Positions 16,670 through 24,505 of a DNA stretch of 64,000 nt are shown piece after piece; the first letter of the stretch is position 1; every line of letters begins with the position of its first letter. The notes under the pieces are model-generated. The model was given only the letters and a program-made list of their open reading frames with translations. It was not told the DNA's origin and searched no databases. Source of the stretch: Streptomyces sp. NBC_01197 (GTDB lineage: Bacteria; Actinomycetota; Actinomycetes; Streptomycetales; Streptomycetaceae); NCBI RefSeq assembly GCF_036010505.1, contig NZ_CP108569.1, forward strand, positions 7,332,001 through 7,396,000, in the 5' to 3' direction. A program made the translations under genes and the position numbers.

Positions 16670-16870
16670 ATGACACCGGTCGAGTGCGCGGCCTGCGGCA
16701 ACCAGGTCCTGTGCGAGAAGTTCAGCATGGCCCACACCTCCGTGCAGTGGACGGCCGACGCCGCGGAGGTCTGTGCCGAGTACCGGGATCCGATGCGCAC
16801 CTGCTCCGCCCTGCGCGACAGCATCGACGAGGCCGTCGGCGCCGGGCGTTTGGCGGTGGCGGATGCCTGA
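16670..16870 (+). CDS. Small cysteine-rich protein between kshA and kshB
   Basis: A 66-residue protein starting one base after the kshA stop and overlapping the kshB start by eight bases. It has four or five cysteines: CAAC near residue 6, VLCEKFS, and two more at VCAEY and RTCSAL. The spacing (C-x2-C, then C-x8-9-C) could bind zinc or an Fe-S centre; no signal peptide or helix is seen. The position, overlap and coding bias make it a real gene. No family is recognised with confidence. It may be an accessory to Ksh assembly or electron transfer (inference). Confidence 0.72.
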   Translation: MTPVECAACGNQVLCEKFSMAHTSVQWTADAAEVCAEYRDPMRTCSALRDSIDEAVGAGRLAVADA

Positions 16871-17930
16871 GCTGCCCCAGGTGCCGGGGGCCCGGACGCA
16901 CCGGGTCCGGGTCACCGCTGTGGTGGCCGAGACGGCGGACGCGCGCTCCTTTGTACTGGACCCGGCAGACGGCGCACTCGCCTACCGGCCGGGCCAGTTC
17001 CTGACGCTGAGACTGCCGGGGCCGGACGGGGGAGTGGCCGCACGGTGCTACTCCCTCGCCAGCTCCCCGCACTCCGGCGAACCGATGAAGATCACGGTGA
17101 AGCGGGTGGCGGGGGGCCACGGCTCCAACTGGCTCTGCGACCACATCGGCGAGGGCGACGAACTGGAGGTGCTGGCCCCGGCCGGCACCTTCGGCTCGGG
17201 TCCGCTGGACGGCGATCTGCTGCTGGCGGCCGCGGGCAGCGGCGTCACCCCGGTGATCTCACTCGCCAAGGCGGCGCTGGCCCAGGGCCAGGGGCGCGTC
17301 GTGCTCCTGTACGCCAACCGCGACGCGAACTCGGTGATCTTCCGGGACGAACTCCGGAACCTCGCCGGGGACCATCCGCAGCGGCTTGTCGTCCTGCACT
17401 GGCTGGAGACGCTCGACGGCCTGCCGACCGTGGACCGGCTCACCGGACTCCTGGACCCCTACGCCGGCCACCACGCATACCTCTGCGGGCCCGCGCCCTT
17501 CATGGACGCGGTGGACGCCGCCCTGCGCGCGGCGGGGGCCGCCCCCGCCGCCATCCACCGGGAACGGTTCTTCTCCCTCAGCGGGGACGTCTTCCGCACG
17601 GTCCCGGCCAGGCCCGCGGGGGAGCCCGCGGGGGAGCCCGCGGGGCCGGAGGGTGAAGGCGCCGAGGCGGTGGTCGAGCTGGACGGCGAGACCCACCGGG
17701 TGGCCTGGGGCGCCACCACCCCGCTGCTCGACGCCCTGCTCGCCGCAGGAGTCGATGCCCCGTACTCCTGCCGTGAAGGCGCCTGCGCCGCCTGCGCCTG
17801 CCGGGTCATCGAAGGAGAGGTCTCGGTGGCCCACGACGACGTCCTGGACGACGAGGACCGCGCGGAAGGCTACATCCTGGCCTGCCAGGCGCTGCCGGCC
17901 AGCGAGCGGATCAGTATCAGCTACTCCTGA
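16863..17930 (+). CDS. kshB: 3-ketosteroid 9-alpha-hydroxylase, reductase (KshB-like)
   Basis: A 355-residue flavin/iron-sulfur reductase. The N-terminal FAD domain has RPGQFLTLRLP and ARCYSLASS; the NAD domain has AAGSGVTPVISL and YLCGPAPFMDAV. The C-terminal plant-type 2Fe-2S ferredoxin has Cys303, Cys308 and Cys311 (CREGACAAC) and Cys341. It passes electrons from NAD(P)H to KshA. A linker of repeated Gly-Glu-Pro-Ala (12-base repeats around 17620-17645) joins the reductase to the ferredoxin. The start overlaps the small Cys protein gene, showing translational coupling. The last gene of the hsaE-kshB operon. Confidence 0.92.
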   Translation: MPELPQVPGARTHRVRVTAVVAETADARSFVLDPADGALAYRPGQFLTLRLPGPDGGVAARCYSLASSPHSGEPMKITVKRVAGGHGSNWLCDHIGEGDELEVLAPAGTFGSGPLDGDLLLAAAGSGVTPVISLAKAALAQGQGRVVLLYANRDANSVIFRDELRNLAGDHPQRLVVLHWLETLDGLPTVDRLTGLLDPYAGHHAYLCGPAPFMDAVDAALRAAGAAPAAIHRERFFSLSGDVFRTVPARPAGEPAGEPAGPEGEGAEAVVELDGETHRVAWGATTPLLDALLAAGVDAPYSCREGACAACACRVIEGEVSVAHDDVLDDEDRAEGYILACQALPASERISISYS

Positions 17931-17991
17931 CCTGCCCCGCCGTCCGCCCCTGCGGACCGGCCCCACTCCTGACCCGTGACCAGCCGTACGC

Positions 17992-18020
17992 CGGGGTCCC
18001 CTGATACGCCGGGGACCCCG
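17992..18020. terminator. Bidirectional terminator between kshB and iclR
   Basis: 10-bp perfect stem (17992-18001 with 18011-18020) with a nine-base loop, between two convergent genes. Confidence 0.8.
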
Positions 18021-18022
18021 CC

Positions 18023-18886
18023 TCACATCCAGTCGGCGAACCGCATCCACGACATCATGTTGTCCATCTCCGCCGGATCGATGGGCGAGGCCACCGCCGG
18101 GGCGGGAGCGGGGGCCGCGGATGTCCGCGTCCGGGCCTCGGCGCGCCCCGGGCCGAAGAGCGAGCGCCACACCGCGCGGGACGTGGCCAGCACCACCGGC
18201 GCCAGCCGCTCCAGCTCACGGTGCGTGCCATTGCCGCAGATCGACACCGACGCGATCGCGCGGCCCGAGCCCCGCAGCGGCGCCGCCACGCACGACACCC
18301 CCCGGAACGCCTCCTCGACATCGAACGCCACGCCCCGCTCCCCGATCCGCCGCAGCTCCTCGCGGAACGCCACAGGACGGGTGATCGTGCGGGCCGTGCG
18401 CGGCCGCAGCCCCGCCCGCACGACCTCGGCGACGAGCGCGACCTCGCTGAACGCGAGGATCGCCTTGCCCGTGCCCGTGCAGTACGCCGGCTGCCGGCCG
18501 CCCACCCGTGAAGGCACGCTCCCGTCCTGGGCCCCGCCGATCCGCTCCAGATACACCACCTCGGGCCCGTCGAGCACGGCGAGGTGCGCCACATGCCCGG
18601 TCGACTCGTGCAGCGCGTGCAGATGCGGCAGCGCCGCTCTGCGCAGCCGGTTGTGGTGCGAGGCCAGGGCTCCCAGCTCCAGCATCCGCATCCCGAGCCG
18701 GTAGTCCCGGCCCTCCCGGTCCAGCCAGCGCAGACGTACGAGCTGATCGAGTATGCGGTGCACCGACGAGCGCGGAAGACCCGAGCGGTGGATCACTTCG
18801 GTCAGCGTCAGCCGGGGTGCCGGGCCTTCGAACGCGCCCAGTACCAGCGCGGCCTTCTCCAACAATGAGGGCGGCTGCTCTGCCAT
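18023..18886 (-). CDS. IclR-family regulator of the steroid locus
   Basis: A 287-residue IclR protein. The winged helix (about 8-70; LTEVIHRSGLPRSSVHRIL) is followed by the effector domain (about 75-245) with AYCTGTGKAILAF and GVSCVAAPLRGSGRAIASVS. A proline/alanine-rich tail of about 35 residues is extra. It is divergent from hsaA with a 17-bp palindrome between them. IclR proteins usually bind aromatic or acyl metabolites and control the adjacent catabolic operon, so it is the likely local regulator of hsaADCB and, from the second operator, of the LLM operon. This differs from mycobacteria, which use the TetR-type KstR/KstR2. Confidence 0.9.
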   Translation of the reverse strand: MAEQPPSLLEKAALVLGAFEGPAPRLTLTEVIHRSGLPRSSVHRILDQLVRLRWLDREGRDYRLGMRMLELGALASHHNRLRRAALPHLHALHESTGHVAHLAVLDGPEVVYLERIGGAQDGSVPSRVGGRQPAYCTGTGKAILAFSEVALVAEVVRAGLRPRTARTITRPVAFREELRRIGERGVAFDVEEAFRGVSCVAAPLRGSGRAIASVSICGNGTHRELERLAPVVLATSRAVWRSLFGPGRAEARTRTSAAPAPAPAVASPIDPAEMDNMMSWMRFADWM

Positions 18887-18926
18887 GTCGTGAGGCTTCC
18901 ACGGTTCCCGCTCAGCGGGAAGAAGG

Positions 18927-18958
18927 TATTTCGTTTCGGAATAGTAAAAGCGTAGGTT
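18927..18958 (+). promoter_or_regulatory. IclR-type operator (copy 2) and hsaA promoter
   Basis: TATTTCGTTTCGGAATA (18927-18943) is the palindrome shared with 5566-5582. It overlaps a possible -35 (TTTCGT) placed 18 bases from a -10 TAGGTT (18953-18958). Binding would block transcription of hsaA and, on the other side, iclR. Confidence 0.65.
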
Positions 18959-18995
18959 CCTCGCACCCATCCAGGACGACCGAGAGGGGATGCGC

Positions 18996-20171
18996 ATGAG
19001 TGCCGACGAGGTTCTCGCCGCAGTGCGGGCCCTTGCCCCGACCCTGCGCGAGCGCGCCGCCGAGACCGAGGCGCTGCGCCGCGTGCCGGACACTTCCATC
19101 AAGGAACTCGCCGATACCGGCTTCTTCCGGCTTCTCCAGCCCAAGGCTTACGGCGGCTTCGCCGCACACCCCGCAGTCTTCTACAGCGCCGTCAGAGAGA
19201 TCGCCAGGGCCTGCGGGTCCACCGGCTGGGTCGCCTCCGTCGTCGGCGTCCACCCCTGGCACGTCGGGCTGTACGACCAGCGCGCCCAGGAGGAGGTGTG
19301 GGGCCAGGACAACCGGGTCCGCATCTGCTCCTCGTACGCCCCGACCGGCAAGGTCACCCCCACCGCCGAGGGTGACGGCTTCCGGATCTCCGGGCGCTGG
19401 CGCTTCTCATCCGGCTGCGACCACACCGACTGGGCGCTGCTCGGCGGCATCATCAACGACGCCGACGGCAAGCCCGTCGACATGCGCACCTTCCTGGTGC
19501 CGCGCTCCGACTACCGCATCGACGACGTCTGGGACACCGTCGGACTCCGCGGCAGCGGCAGCAACGACATCATCATCGAGGACGCCTACGTCCCCGACTA
19601 CCGAGCCCTCAGCTTCGGACCGGTCACCGCCCTGCAGTCGCCCGGGCAGGAGCACAACCCCGAGCCGCTCTACCGGCTGCCGTACGCCTCGGTCTTCACC
19701 ACCACCATCTCGACCCCGGTGATCGGCATCGCCGAAGGCGCCTACGACAGCTATGTCGCCGCCACCCGTGAGCGCATCCGTGTCTCGTACGGGCAGCAGG
19801 TCGCCGAGGACCCCTTCGCGCAGGTGCGCATCGCCCGCGCCGCCAGCGACATCGACGCCTCCTGGCTGCAGCTCATCCGGAACATCTCGGACCTGTACGA
19901 GTACGCCGAACGGGGTGAGGAGTTCCCGACCGCGCTGCGCACCCGCACCCGCCGCGACCAGGTGCTCGCCACCGAGCGCGCGGTCGCAGCCGTCGACCTG
20001 CTGATGGAGAACGCCGGCGGCAGCGCCATGCGCACCGGCGACAACGCGATCCAGCGTGCCTGGCGCGACGCCCACAACGCCCGCGGTCACGCCGCCAACG
20101 ACCCCGAGCGCGCGCTCGTCCTCTTCGGCCGCGGAGCCCTCGGCCTCGACACCCAGGACACGATGCTGTGA
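18996..20171 (+). CDS. hsaA: 3-HSA hydroxylase, oxygenase subunit (HsaA-like)
   Basis: A 391-residue flavin-dependent monooxygenase with the acyl-CoA-dehydrogenase fold. It shows LQPKAYGGFAAHP, SGRWRFSSGCDHTDW, TVGLRGSGSNDI and the C-terminal AWRDAHNARGHAANDPE typical of HsaA/HpaH. It hydroxylates the phenolic secosteroid 3-HSA to the catechol using reduced flavin from HsaB. The ATG at 18996 has AGAGGGG six bases upstream; the ATG at 18990 would touch it. The stop overlaps the GTG start of hsaD. Confidence 0.93.
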   Translation: MSADEVLAAVRALAPTLRERAAETEALRRVPDTSIKELADTGFFRLLQPKAYGGFAAHPAVFYSAVREIARACGSTGWVASVVGVHPWHVGLYDQRAQEEVWGQDNRVRICSSYAPTGKVTPTAEGDGFRISGRWRFSSGCDHTDWALLGGIINDADGKPVDMRTFLVPRSDYRIDDVWDTVGLRGSGSNDIIIEDAYVPDYRALSFGPVTALQSPGQEHNPEPLYRLPYASVFTTTISTPVIGIAEGAYDSYVAATRERIRVSYGQQVAEDPFAQVRIARAASDIDASWLQLIRNISDLYEYAERGEEFPTALRTRTRRDQVLATERAVAAVDLLMENAGGSAMRTGDNAIQRAWRDAHNARGHAANDPERALVLFGRGALGLDTQDTML

Positions 20172-21028
20172 TCGACCACGCCTCCACCTCGCGTACCGCC
20201 AAGGCCGGCGGACTCACCATCCACTACCACGAGGCGGGACCCGCGGGCCCCGGCGCACCCGTCGTGATCATGCTGCACGGCGGTGGCCCCGGCGCGTCCG
20301 GCTGGTCCAACTTCGGCGGCAACCTGCCGGTCTTCGCCGAGCACTTCCGTACCCTCCTCGTCGACCAGCCCTGCTTCGGAGGCTCCGACAAGCCCGAACT
20401 CGACAAGGACTTCTTCAGCTACAGCGCGGACGCCGTGGCCGCCCTGATGGACGAACTGGGCATCGCCCGGGCCCACTTCATCGGCAACTCGCTCGGCGGC
20501 GGCACTTCCGTGCGGATGGCGCTGAACCACCCGGACAAGGTGGACAAGCTCCTGCTGATGGGCCCCGGCGGGATCTCCCTCAACGTCTTCGCCGCCGACC
20601 CCACCGAAGGCATCAAGCGGCTCTTCGAGTTCAGCGCGGCCGCCGAGCCGACCAAGGAACACCTGCGCACCTTCCTCACCACACTCGCCTACGACCCGGC
20701 CATCGTCACCGACGAGCTGATCGAGGAGCGCTGGGCCCAGGCCATCGGCCCCGGCGCCAAGCTCGGCAGCGCGCGGATGGCCGCCTCCTTCGCCAACCCG
20801 GCCTGGCAGCAGGACACCATGCTGTGGCGCGAGGCCCACCGCATCACCGCCCCCGTGCTGCTCACCTGGGGCCGCGAGGACCGGGCCAACCCGCTCGACG
20901 GGGCCCTGGTGGCGCTCAAGGCGATCCCCGACGCCCGGCTCCATGTCTTCCCGCACTGCGGCCACTGGGCGCAGACCGAACAGGCCGACGAGTTCAACCG
21001 GCTCGCCGTCGACTTCTTCACGCACTGA
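20168..21028 (+). CDS. hsaD: 4,9-DSHA C-C hydrolase (HsaD-like)
   Basis: A 286-residue alpha/beta hydrolase of the meta-cleavage-product group: HGGGPGASGWSNF near residue 38, nucleophile GNSLGGG (Ser108), acid in WGREDRANP and base in CGHWAQ. It cleaves the ring-opened secosteroid into a hydroxydienoate (to HsaE) and the C/D-ring propionate. It starts at a GTG overlapping the hsaA stop (GTGA). The operon order is hsaA-hsaD-hsaC-hsaB, the order known in Mycobacterium and Rhodococcus. Confidence 0.94.
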   Translation: MIDHASTSRTAKAGGLTIHYHEAGPAGPGAPVVIMLHGGGPGASGWSNFGGNLPVFAEHFRTLLVDQPCFGGSDKPELDKDFFSYSADAVAALMDELGIARAHFIGNSLGGGTSVRMALNHPDKVDKLLLMGPGGISLNVFAADPTEGIKRLFEFSAAAEPTKEHLRTFLTTLAYDPAIVTDELIEERWAQAIGPGAKLGSARMAASFANPAWQQDTMLWREAHRITAPVLLTWGREDRANPLDGALVALKAIPDARLHVFPHCGHWAQTEQADEFNRLAVDFFTH

Positions 21029-21042
21029 GAGGCACCAGGTTC

Positions 21043-21936
21043 ATGGATATTCGCGCACTGGGCTATCTGCGACTGGAAACCGCCAAGTTCGATGAGTGGC
21101 GTGCCTTCACGCTCGACGTCCTCGGCATGATCGAGGCGCCCGGCTCGACCGAGGACACCCTGCGGCTGCGCCTCGACGACCGCTCGCACCGCATCACCGT
21201 CACGCGCGGCGCCACCGACCGGCTCCTCGCCGCCGGCTGGGAGGTACGCGACGCCGCCGCCCTCGCGGCCGCCCGTACCGAACTCACGGCGGTCGGGGTC
21301 GAGGTCGAGGACGCCAAGCCCGACGAGCTCGCCGAGCGGCGGGTGCAGGGCATGTTCCACTGCCAGGACCCGGCCGGCAACCAGCTGGAGATCTTCTGGG
21401 GCCAGGCCCAGGACCACACCCCGGCCGTCACCCCGTACGGCAACCGCTTCGTCACCGGCGACCTGGGCCTCGGCCATGTGGTGCTCCCCGCCCCGAACAT
21501 GGAGGAGGCGTACGACTTCTACGAAGGGCTGTTCGGCTTCACACTGCGCGACTCGATGCGGCTGCCCTCCGCGATCGTGCCCGGCGGCGCCGCCGACCGC
21601 GACTACCACTGGATGCACTTCATGGGGTGCAACCCCCGCCACCACAGCCTGGGCCTGTTCCCGGGCCTGATGGAGCCCGGCATCGTGCACTTCATGGTCG
21701 AGGTGGCCACACTCGACGACGTGGGCCGCGGGCTCGACCGCATCCACGAGGCCAACATCCCCGTCGCCTCCACCCTCGGCCGCCACACCAACGATCTGAT
21801 GGTGTCCTTCTACGCGCAGGCCCCCGGCGGCTTCCAGGTCGAGTACGGCACCGAGGGCCGCCTCGTGGACGACACCACCTGGGTCGCCAAGGAGATGACA
21901 GCCGACAGCTTCTGGGGCCACAAGTGGAACGGCTGA
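21043..21936 (+). CDS. hsaC: Extradiol dioxygenase (HsaC-like)
   Basis: A 297-residue two-domain type I extradiol dioxygenase. The iron ligands are visible as His in LGLGHVVLPAP, His in NPRHHSLGLF and Glu in FQVEYGTEG. It opens the catechol ring of 3,4-DHSA. It sits between hsaD (14-base gap) and hsaB (13-base overlap). The length and the order of its neighbours fit HsaC; a biphenyl-type BphC is less likely given the steroid context. Confidence 0.94.
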   Translation: MDIRALGYLRLETAKFDEWRAFTLDVLGMIEAPGSTEDTLRLRLDDRSHRITVTRGATDRLLAAGWEVRDAAALAAARTELTAVGVEVEDAKPDELAERRVQGMFHCQDPAGNQLEIFWGQAQDHTPAVTPYGNRFVTGDLGLGHVVLPAPNMEEAYDFYEGLFGFTLRDSMRLPSAIVPGGAADRDYHWMHFMGCNPRHHSLGLFPGLMEPGIVHFMVEVATLDDVGRGLDRIHEANIPVASTLGRHTNDLMVSFYAQAPGGFQVEYGTEGRLVDDTTWVAKEMTADSFWGHKWNG

Positions 21937-22421
21937 CGGAGCAGATCTCCCCGGCCGTCTTCCGGGAGGTGCTCGGCCGGTTCGCGAGCGGCATCACGGT
22001 CGTCGCGTCCGCCGACGGCGACGGCAGGCCGGTGGGCCTCGCCTGTCAGTCCTTCGCCTCGCTCTCCCTCGACCCGCCGCTGGTCATGCTCTGTGTCGGC
22101 AAGTCGTCGACCAGCTGGCCGCACGTCGCGCGCACCGGGCGATTCACCGTCAGCGTCCTCGCCGAGGAGCAGCGCGAGGTCTGCGCCGCCCTCGGCGGGC
22201 GCGGGGGCGACAAGTTCGACGGCGTCGGCTGGACGGTGTCGGAGCACGGCACCGTACGGATCGACGGCGCCCTGGCCACGGTGGACTGCGCGCTGCACGA
22301 CGTCCAGGAGGCGGGCGACCACCTCGTCGTCACCGGTGAGGTACTCGACCTCGCCGCCAGGCCGGACGGATCGCCGCTGCTCTACTTCGGCAGCGCCTAC
22401 GTCGCGGGCGACTTCCGATGA
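21924..22421 (+). CDS. hsaB: Flavin reductase subunit (HsaB-like)
   Basis: A 165-residue flavin reductase with RFASGITVVASA, GLACQSFASLSLDPPLVML and RIDGALATVDCAL. It supplies reduced flavin to HsaA. The GTG start lies 13 bases inside hsaC in another frame, so translation is coupled. It is the last gene of the hsaADCB operon, with a strong hairpin behind it. A paralogue lies at 6244-6798. Confidence 0.92.
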   Translation: MERLTEQISPAVFREVLGRFASGITVVASADGDGRPVGLACQSFASLSLDPPLVMLCVGKSSTSWPHVARTGRFTVSVLAEEQREVCAALGGRGGDKFDGVGWTVSEHGTVRIDGALATVDCALHDVQEAGDHLVVTGEVLDLAARPDGSPLLYFGSAYVAGDFR

Positions 22422-22436
22422 ACCCCGGCGTGCGCA

Positions 22437-22478
22437 GCGGCGGCGCGGGGAGGCCCGGCAGCCGCCCCGCGCCGCCGC
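22437..22478 (+). terminator. Hairpin behind hsaB
   Basis: 14-bp perfect GC stem (22437-22450 with 22465-22478) with a 14-base loop, 15 bases after the hsaB stop. It probably ends or thins the hsaADCB message before kstD. Confidence 0.75.
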
Positions 22479-22500
22479 CGACCCCAGCCGTGAAACGTTA

Positions 22501-22522
22501 CCGGGCGCCGACCGGCGCCCGG
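22501..22522 (+). promoter_or_regulatory. Second hairpin in the kstD leader
   Basis: 9-bp perfect stem (22501-22509 with 22514-22522) and four-base loop. It ends three bases before the kstD ribosome site GGAGAGG, so it may influence kstD translation or stabilise the processed message. Confidence 0.5.
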
Positions 22523-22539
22523 CCGGAGAGGACCGCCCC

Positions 22540-24228
22540 ATGAACACCCGCTGGGACCACAGTTACGACGTGGTCGTCGTCGGATCCGGCGCAGCCGGAC
22601 TCGCGGCAGCCATCACCGCGCGGCTGCGCGGCCTGACCGCCCTGGTGATCGAGAAGACGGAGCTGTACGGCGGCTCCACCGCCCTGTCGGGCGGCGCGAT
22701 CTGGGTACCGGGCAACTTCCATCTGGACGCCGCCGGCCTCGGTGACACCCCGGCCAAGGCGCGCGCCTACCTCGACGCGACCGTCGGCGACCGGGTGCCC
22801 GCCGAACGCAAGGACGCCTATCTGGAGCACGGCCCGCGCATGGTCCGCGAGTTCCACGACCGCACCACGGTCCGGTTCGCCTACACGCCCGGCTACTCCG
22901 ACTACTTCCCCGAGGCACTCGGCGGCTACCCGCAGGGCCGCTCCATCGAGCCGCTGGTCTTCGACTTCAAGAAGCTCCCGGCCGACCGCCGCGCCACCAT
23001 GCGCAAGTCCGGCCTGCCCACGTACGGGCTCACCATCACCTCGTACGACTTCCGCTACCTCAACATGGTCGCCCGCACCTGGGCGGGCCGGAAGGCCTCG
23101 CTGAAGGTCGGTATGCAGGCGGTCGGGGCGCTGGCCAGGGGTGCGAAACCCATCGCTCTCGGCCAGGCCCTCATCGCCCGTATGCGCCAGTCGCTCGACG
23201 CACTCGGCGGCGAGCTGTGGCTCTCCACCCCGCTCACCGGCCTGGTGGAGGAGGACGGCCGGATCGCCGGCGTACGAGCCGAGCGCGACGGGTCGCCCGT
23301 CACCATCCAGGCGCACGGCGGCGTCGTCCTGGCCTCCGGCGGCTTCTCGCACGACCAGCAGCTGCGCGAGAAGTACCTGCCCGCGCCCACCTCGACGGCC
23401 TGGACCTCGTCATCGGACGGGCAGACCGGCGACGCGCTGCGGCTCGGCGTCGAGGCCGGCGCCGCGACGGACCTGCTCGACAAGATGTGGGGCGCCCCGT
23501 CCGTCGTACCGCCGGGCCCGGACGAGAAGCCGTTCTTCCTCGTCGCCGACCGCGGTATCCCCAGCATGATCATCGTCAACGGCGCGGGGGAGCGGTACGC
23601 CAACGAGGCTGCGCCGTACCACCAGTTCGTCGACGAGATGTACGCCAACCACCGGCCGGACGCCTCCGCGGTGCCGTCCTGGCTGATCCTCGACGCCCGG
23701 TCCAAGGCGCGCTACATCTTCGTGGGCCTCTTCCCGGGCCAGCCCTTCCCCAAGGAGTGGCTCGCGAGCGGCTTCGTCAAGAAGGCGCAGACACTGTCCG
23801 GACTGGCCGCCCTCATCGGCGCGGCGCCGGAGCGGCTGGGCGCCACCGTCGAGCGGTTCAACGGCTTCGCGCGGGCGGGCCGTGATGAGGACTTCCAGCG
23901 GGGCGAGAGCGTCTACGACCGGTACTACGGCGACCCGACGCTGCCCAACCCCAACCTCGCCCCGCTCGACAAGGCGCCGTACTACGCCATCCCCGTCCAC
24001 CCGGGGGACATCGGCACCAAGGGCGGCCTGGTGGCCGACGGGTCCGCGCGGGTCCTGCGCGAGGACGGCACCGTCATCGAGGGGCTGTACGCCTCGGGCA
24101 ATGTGTCGGCGGCGGTGATGGGCGAGACCTATCCCGGCCCGGGGGCGACGATCGGCCCCGCCATGGCATTCAGCTGGGCGGCCGTGGGGGACATCGCGCG
24201 GGAACTCAAGGGCGTGCCCCGGCAGTGA
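22540..24228 (+). CDS. kstD: 3-ketosteroid 1-dehydrogenase (KstD-like)
   Basis: A 562-residue flavoprotein of the fumarate reductase/KstD family. The FAD motif VVGSGAAGLAAAITARLRG is near residue 10, followed by YGGSTALSGGAIWVPGN. The end GETYPGPGATIGPAMAFSWA is the KstD signature. It introduces the C1-C2 double bond of 3-ketosteroids, which with KshA triggers ring-B opening. GGAGAGG lies upstream of the ATG. It is last in the hsaADCB direction after two hairpins. Related family members act on 4(5) bonds, so the exact regiospecificity is inferred. Confidence 0.9.
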   Translation: MNTRWDHSYDVVVVGSGAAGLAAAITARLRGLTALVIEKTELYGGSTALSGGAIWVPGNFHLDAAGLGDTPAKARAYLDATVGDRVPAERKDAYLEHGPRMVREFHDRTTVRFAYTPGYSDYFPEALGGYPQGRSIEPLVFDFKKLPADRRATMRKSGLPTYGLTITSYDFRYLNMVARTWAGRKASLKVGMQAVGALARGAKPIALGQALIARMRQSLDALGGELWLSTPLTGLVEEDGRIAGVRAERDGSPVTIQAHGGVVLASGGFSHDQQLREKYLPAPTSTAWTSSSDGQTGDALRLGVEAGAATDLLDKMWGAPSVVPPGPDEKPFFLVADRGIPSMIIVNGAGERYANEAAPYHQFVDEMYANHRPDASAVPSWLILDARSKARYIFVGLFPGQPFPKEWLASGFVKKAQTLSGLAALIGAAPERLGATVERFNGFARAGRDEDFQRGESVYDRYYGDPTLPNPNLAPLDKAPYYAIPVHPGDIGTKGGLVADGSARVLREDGTVIEGLYASGNVSAAVMGETYPGPGATIGPAMAFSWAAVGDIARELKGVPRQ

Positions 24229-24251
24229 CCTTCGCTGTACGGGATGCCACA

Positions 24252-24286
24252 CCGGAGGGGGCGGTCGACACGACCGCCCCCTCCGG
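24252..24286 (+). terminator. Strong terminator behind kstD
   Basis: 16-bp perfect GC-rich stem (24252-24267 with 24271-24286) and a three-base loop, 24 bases after the kstD stop. It marks the right end of the steroid locus. Confidence 0.88.
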
Positions 24287-24505
24287 CATGCTTGCTGATA
24301 CCTGATGCCTTATACATCGGATAACTGGGCCGCCGAGTCAGGCTGTTGACTCACCGTCGGACCTCTTGACACCTGGCCGAAGCGGATAGCAGAGTTCCGC
24401 CCGTTCGTTGAATTCATCGATACATCCGATGAAAGCTCGTTACGGCAGAGGAACTGGACGAATCTGCTGGACAGAGCCCGCCCCTACCGTGTCAGGGAGT
24501 CAGAC

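Noticed and set aside
18023..18886. KstR/KstR2-type regulator of steroid genes
   Set aside because: The protein is clearly IclR-family and no TetR-type gene is present.
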